A DNA stretch of 64,000 nt, from NCBI GenBank assembly GCA_947034885.2, contig OX344754.2, positions 14,092,501 to 14,156,500 on the forward strand, read 5' to 3'. This document shows positions 59,619-64,000 of this stretch, one piece after another. The number at the start of each line of letters is the position of its first letter. Position 1 is the stretch's first letter. The position numbers were made by a program, and so were the translations under genes. The stretch comes from Thuidium tamariscinum. Lineage: Eukaryota > Streptophyta > Bryopsida > Hypnales > Thuidiaceae. Under the pieces are notes generated by a model that did not search any database, had not been told where the DNA came from, and saw only the letters and a list, made by a program, of their open reading frames with translations.

Positions 59619-61768
59619 CTATCTGACAGATCTCCTAACGGGTTTTTTCCTCACAGCATTCCTATCTTTCTTCACAGCAAGAGTGTCCCTCTTCAGAGCA
59701 TTCCTATCTTTCTTCAACTCACGGTTGTCGTTATGCACAGCACGTCTGTCTCTCTGCACTGCACGTCTGTCTGTCTTCACATCGTGTACGTCTTTCTTCG
59801 TGATGGCATCCCCGATGGCCTCTGTTATTTTCTCTTTGATTCTGGAAAGACGTGGAGACTTCTTGGGGCTCAGCGTATGGCTAGCATGATTCTTCCGTTT
59901 GCTATGCACTTCGTGTCTTTCAAGAATCTTTTCAATAAAATTGCCTTCTTTAGTCCCTGGAGGAAATTTACAGCAAACGAGATTCAGAAAAAAGATGGAT
60001 TCATACTCAAGTATAAAGAGCAGCCTTAGCCAAACAATTATTAGTCAGCAATAAAGAGGATAAGAAGTAGGCACCGTTGTATTAACGAGCGCCGATTTCT
60101 TAACGTTTCATATCGAACCTGGAGAGTGTTTAGCAAGCTCTTGTACTTCAGCTTGATCCTTGATTGATAGATTGTCCCAACCAGCCATTGCAGGCATAGG
60201 GCTTGTCCACCATCCCAGTTCGAGGAAACACTTCACATGTCGCCACGCAGGCTGCTTGCCGCGAAAGCGGGGGTTGTCCACCATGGTTGCTACACGGACC
60301 TGCAAGGTTCAAAATCGTCATTAAGAGATGCACGTTCTATGCATAGCGTACAATTAGTACCTGCAGTACAGCTCGTAAATTCAAGATCCAAAAACTAGGA
60401 ATACAATATAACTTTACAAAGAATGCAACCCATAAAGGAAACGCGTGATTGTGCAATTGCTGACTACTGGACATTACAAATATCTTTGATTGGGCTAATT
60501 CGAATGTCAAAATAAAATACAGTTCCGCAAACTCACATGTCCCTTTTCAATCTTTCCATTGCAGCTCTTGCAAATAGATCGAGAGCTCTTAGCGTTCTCA
60601 ATCTCGTATTCCCCACTGTTGTCTCCACTGCCTCCAGCTGCAGGAATTGGTGCAACTGACTTGCCTTTGTCAACCTCTCTGTCCGACGCCGTCAACGTCC
60701 CTGAATTCATAAAGGTCGAAATAAGTCAGCTGAAAGCAGAACGGCCATGAACAGATGTACGACCAATTCCTCAGTTATACCTCCTTTTCCACTTGGTCCA
60801 ATCAAGCAAATTTGCTGCACAAAGATCACTATTTAATCCAATTAGACCATCACTTTGTGGTTAGGCAGCAAGACAAAAAATACTGAGAGAATACACTACA
60901 AACCTTCGATGTACTTTCGTAGATGTTGCAAATCAGCTGCTCTCAAGTCCTCCAGCCCGTCTACCTCTTCTAACCTGAACAAGCAAATTTCAGCCCAAGT
61001 CATACACTCTAGTGAGCTGGTGCAAGCTTGACTATGACAACCTACAAAATTGGGCTTAAGATGCAACACTGCTCGTACCAAATACAGTTGCAATGTACTC
61101 TACAAACAACTGCTAAACCTCAATGCCTCTGCAAGAGTTGCTTAGAAGGTCGAAATTATGTCTAATAAAGGTCAAAGCATTGTACCATTAAAATGAAGAG
61201 GGCTATGTAAGTTCCTTGCTAGTTGCAAAATAGATTCAGTTTAAGATGCTTACGACTTGATTTCACCGTCTCTGTGAAAAACACAACTCGCATGATGCCA
61301 TTGCTGCAAAAATCAACAGTTAAGCCAGTTAACTTACGGTGTTTAAACGAAGGAAACAAAATGAACGTTCGAAAAGTGGTGCTACGTGTTCGATTAAGCC
61401 ACAAATTCGAGAGCCCACGCTATACAGGCATGATGTAATTCTGAGAATAGTCGGAATTAAATAATAGAGAACAGAGAAGACCCCTCCTCACACTCTGACT
61501 AGAGTAGCTTGCATTGTGCAATAAATTTTAGTTTTTCTAGGTCGTTTAATGAGAAAAGAAATATAGTGATCGGACTATAAAGTTCATCAGGATCATGAAT
61601 TCAAGCGAAAACACTTACAGGCATAATTCCGCCGAACTGTTGAGCAGGCTGCATCCTAGCCAAGCGGAAAGAGTCCTTTTCGATGAGATGACCGCACGTC
61701 CTGCAAGAGGACCTGGCGCTCTTGGCGTACTCTGCCTTCCATGGTTTATGTACTAATTTCGTTTCCAT
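59619..61768 (-). CDS. Two-finger PARP-type zinc-finger protein with basic heptad-repeat tail (seven exons)
   Basis: Exons in transcript order are 61,619-61,768, 61,254-61,303, 60,904-60,974, 60,781-60,828, 60,537-60,700, 60,119-60,299 and 59,619-59,956: 333 aa, GT-AG introns, phases consistent. Finger 1 uses Cys22, Cys25, His54, Cys57; finger 2 uses Cys150, Cys153, His182, Cys185. Both have the C-x2-C-x28-H-x2-C pattern of PARP-type nick-sensing fingers and the AEYAKSARSSC / ENAKSSRSIC entry motif. Each finger is followed by the usual helix (LEEVDGLEDLRAADLQHLRK; GWDNLSIKDQAEVQELAK). Residues 282-323 are six repeats of xxDRxA(V/L), very basic. Plant ZDP and PARP1 carry such fingers attached to a phosphatase or ADP-ribosyl transferase; here no catalytic domain follows. 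A role in recognising DNA breaks in the nucleus is inferred from the fingers. Exon 4 borders are the weakest part. Confidence 0.85.
59652..59777 (-). repeat. 21-bp coding minisatellite (six 7-residue units)
   Basis: Within the last exon six consecutive units read KTDRRAV, QRDRRAV, HNDNREL, KKDRNAL, KRDTLAV, KKDRNAV. At DNA level the units are 21 bp and imperfect. The pattern predicts a long, highly charged helix with one small hydrophobic stripe. Confidence 0.9.
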
Positions 61769-61811
61769 CGCCAGTCCGCTAAAATACTTTCGTATTACAA
61801 GTTGTCTATGA

Positions 61812-62325
61812 CCTACAAGAGTGACACTGCAAGATCGTCCTTGTGTAAGCTTCTCAAACGCGCAAAAATGACTGAATCGTCATAAAAACAAACGTAATGC
61901 CTAAGAACATACGTTTCCTCCGTGAGGAATTCCAGAGACTGCATTAAATTCCGCACTATCCACCATAAATTCTTCAAGAAAGAGATAAAACAAGAGAAAC
62001 CGAAACTATCGAACATACGAAACACCAATTAGTAGTAGAGCCTCCAACAACAAAAACAGACGAAGAAAGCTCATTACAGCACCGATCGAACCAAACCAAA
62101 TGAATCCTTACCTTCGATTAAGTGACTCAGCACCTCAGCTGGAGCAGCAAAAGACAAAGCACCCAGAATAAACCGGATTGAATGAAATACGAAACCCGTG
62201 GAAGGCGATGAGATTGAAGAGCTCGTTCTTTGAATACTGCTGCCAGTGACCACGGCTGTTGCTCTTGAGCTCGTGAAAACTTCCCGCAAGGGCGGAGATC
62301 GAGGGCCATCGGGGAAGGAGAACAT
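61812..62325 (-). other. Candidate N-terminal extension exon of the zinc-finger gene
   Basis: An ATG at 62,323-62,325 opens a frame to a strong donor (GAAG then GTAAGG) at 62,112. Splicing to the acceptor CTCTTGTAG just before 61,812 continues in frame, without a stop, into the ATG at 61,768. That adds 86 residues beginning MFSFPDGPRSPPLREVF, rich in Ser, Thr and Arg and poor in acidic residues, so it could be a targeting presequence. Alternatively the exon is 5' UTR and translation starts at 61,768, whose context (GGCGATGG) is strong. Evidence is splice-site and frame logic only. Confidence 0.4.
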
Positions 62326-62389
62326 CCGGGACTCGTGGCGGTCTCACCGAGCTCCACTTGGCGAGTAGAGGGGGTTCGACACTGGCCAT
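62135..62389 (-). other. Upstream ORF in the 5' exon (84 codons)
   Basis: The first well-placed ATG in the GC-rich first exon (CACATGGCC, good context) opens an 84-codon frame reading MASVEPPLLAKWSSVRPPR onward, overlapping the extension frame in another register. No known domain. If transcribed, it could reduce translation from the main start, or be a small protein of its own. Confidence 0.3.
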
Positions 62390-62640
62390 GTGATATCTTC
62401 GTTGGGTGAAGATGGATGACTGCGCTCATTCATCCATATCTTTGCGCAGTCACTCACTAAAGGATGCTCATCCGCTTCTCCATGCTTCGCCACTTATTGG
62501 CTCTGGCCTCAGGGGGTGGCCCCCGGGGGAGAGGCTCGGCAGAAGCTACACGGGAGACAACTTGAATAGGGACTTTCGTGTATACGTGTGTCAATATTAC
62601 AGGGACAAAGGTATTGGAGTGTAGCTGCTTGCTTAAATTA
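62390..62640 (-). promoter_or_regulatory. GC-rich promoter region of the zinc-finger gene
   Basis: A local GC-rich island directly upstream of the first exon, in otherwise AT-rich DNA. It contains an 8-bp inverted repeat GACTGCGC (62,418) / GCGCAGTC (62,444) with an 18-base spacer, and GGCCCCCGGGGG-like sequence near 62,518-62,530. No TATA box was recognised. Confidence 0.45.
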
Positions 62641-64000
62641 CACTTGAAAGACTACTTTGTAAGGGAGGCAGTAGTCTCTTAAAGTCAATCAGCCACTTAG
62701 ATTTGCTATATAAGTACCTTAGAGAAGGTATTTGTTAGTTCATTCTTTTTTTAAAGATTGAAAGTTTAAAGACGGATATAGAATCAAGACATTTTGACAA
62801 AAAATTTAATTCATTGTCATTTTTAAAAGTTTGTGGGGACAAAATTGGTGAAATATGGGTAGATCCGTACTAAACAATACATTGATGTGTTTCATCTTCA
62901 AGTACATTGCTATGATGCTAAAAACTTCTCAAAATTGTGGTATTGAATGGATAGCTAATGCAATAGGAGGGTCTAGTAGATGTTGGAATTAGGTGATTAA
63001 TGGTGTTAGGTTGTACTACCTTATTAAATTATTCAATAGTTCTATGAGTACTCATTATTATGGAAATAATTTTAGTTTTTTAAATCATTTAAAAAACAAG
63101 TTCACCATTAGATTATTACAAAATTCAAAGGATTATCTTTAAATTTATATACACACTTAAAGAATAGATTGAAATTTTTATCTTTCAAAACAAATCATTA
63201 TGAAGACATAAAAATTTAGAAACCTTTTATAAAACAATATTTTGACCAAACAATGATGGTGAATTTCATTAAAATGGTGGTATTCCATAAGCCATTTCTT
63301 AGACCATGCGGCCTAAACTAAAAATCGGCATCTACTACTTGTACAGATTTTCAAACATCTAGGAGTCATATAGACCTAAAACATCTATGACATATTTAGA
63401 TTTTAGATCGAGCAGTCTGAAACAATTGGATAGGTGTAGATTTTAGACGTCTAGGTTACATATTGATTTAAAAAATCTATGAATGAATTAGATTTTAGAC
63501 TACATAGTCTAAATTGTAAAAAGTATCAAAGAAATCGAATGTTGCTATTTTAATGAAATTTTCCATATTGACAATACAATACATTCATAATTATACAGGC
63601 CCAATTTCATCTCCTAGAATTTCTTATATCACATTGTTGTGGAATTTTTGAGGTTTTGGTCAATTGCTACAATTTGAATTTTGACTTGAATGGTTGTTTG
63701 TGAAATTTGTGTTTTTTATGCACTTTTTAAATATAAATATGAAATATAATTAGCACACAAAGGTGAATCAATCAGATGCATTTTCTATGCATTTTAGAGC
63801 AATTTGAATTCTAAAATTCAAATTTTGCATTTATTAAAGGCCCTATGAGAAACTACCACTTTGCAATTTTTTTTTATTCTTGCAAACATTCTTACTTGTG
63901 GGATATGGCATTACAAATCATTTGTTTTTGACAAATTATGACAAATTACAAAAAAGCATGTTTATGAACATTTTTTCTATTTTTTTTCAATTCACTTTTC
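62641..64000. other. AT-rich DNA, nothing recognised apart from a short tandem repeat
   Basis: Only the repeat at 63,303-63,515 stands out. No reading frame of note. Confidence 0.5.
63303..63515. repeat. Imperfect tandem repeat, ~90-100-bp unit
   Basis: The words 'agattttaga(c/t)', 'gtctaggttacata' / 'atctaggagtcata' and 'agtct(g/a)aa' recur about every 90-100 bp, giving two full units and a partial third. Confidence 0.6.

Noticed and set aside
59596-59889. Plus-strand frame over the heptad exon
   Set aside because: It is the mirror of the 21-bp coding repeat. Splice phases and zinc-finger exons support the minus strand.

Overview
The window looks like nuclear DNA of a land plant or close streptophyte relative. 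Two genes with plant-type GT-AG introns sit at the right-hand end (53.7-62.4 kb). One is a close relative of the plant phosphoglycerate-mutase-like protein 4 family. A small mosaic of plant mitochondrial gene pieces (nad5, rpl16) lies near 43.4-44.0 kb. The species cannot be named from the sequence. The remaining ~53 kb is very AT-rich and essentially gene-free, and is filled with old non-autonomous transposons, two LTR-type fossils, a degenerate satellite and a large inverted duplication.

Genes. (1) A six-exon histidine-phosphatase gene (53,720-55,990, +) encodes 224 aa with every catalytic residue in place. (2) A seven-exon gene on the minus strand (59,619-61,768) encodes about 333 aa: two PARP-type zinc fingers with identical C-x2-C-x28-H-x2-C spacing, then a basic tail with six charged 7-residue repeats and no catalytic domain. 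A GC-rich first exon and promoter (62.1-62.6 kb) may add an 86-aa N-terminal extension or carry an upstream ORF.

Repeats. The most striking feature is a swarm of ten or so elements of 0.23-1.0 kb that begin TTAACCC(C) and end GGG(G)TTAA (26.7-29.1, 31.9-35.6, 37.6-39.1, 48.8-51.0 kb). They are TTAA-flanked like piggyBac insertions and none carries a transposase. Other families are recognisable from their ends and target-site duplications: TA-flanked mariner-like MITEs (31.3, 33.4, 41.6, 42.1, 56.9 kb), Mutator-like MITEs with 10-bp duplications (7.5, 42.4 kb), a hAT-like MITE with an 8-bp duplication (51.2 kb), and a ~0.7-1.0-kb family with GGGTGATTGCAAGAAACAC ends (7.6, 16.7, 29.8 kb). Several are nested, giving a relative time order.

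Large-scale structure. Segment ~8.86-10.75 kb is repeated in inverted orientation at ~49.9-52.99 kb. The first copy keeps the empty sites of two insertions found in the second. From 10.3 to 13.25 kb a ~150-bp degenerate repeat has evolved into a ~230-bp tandem array. Two long LTR-like fossils with TATA-box promoters lie at ~18.94-23.43 and ~44.13-48.0 kb. No rRNA, tRNA or CRISPR array was recognised.
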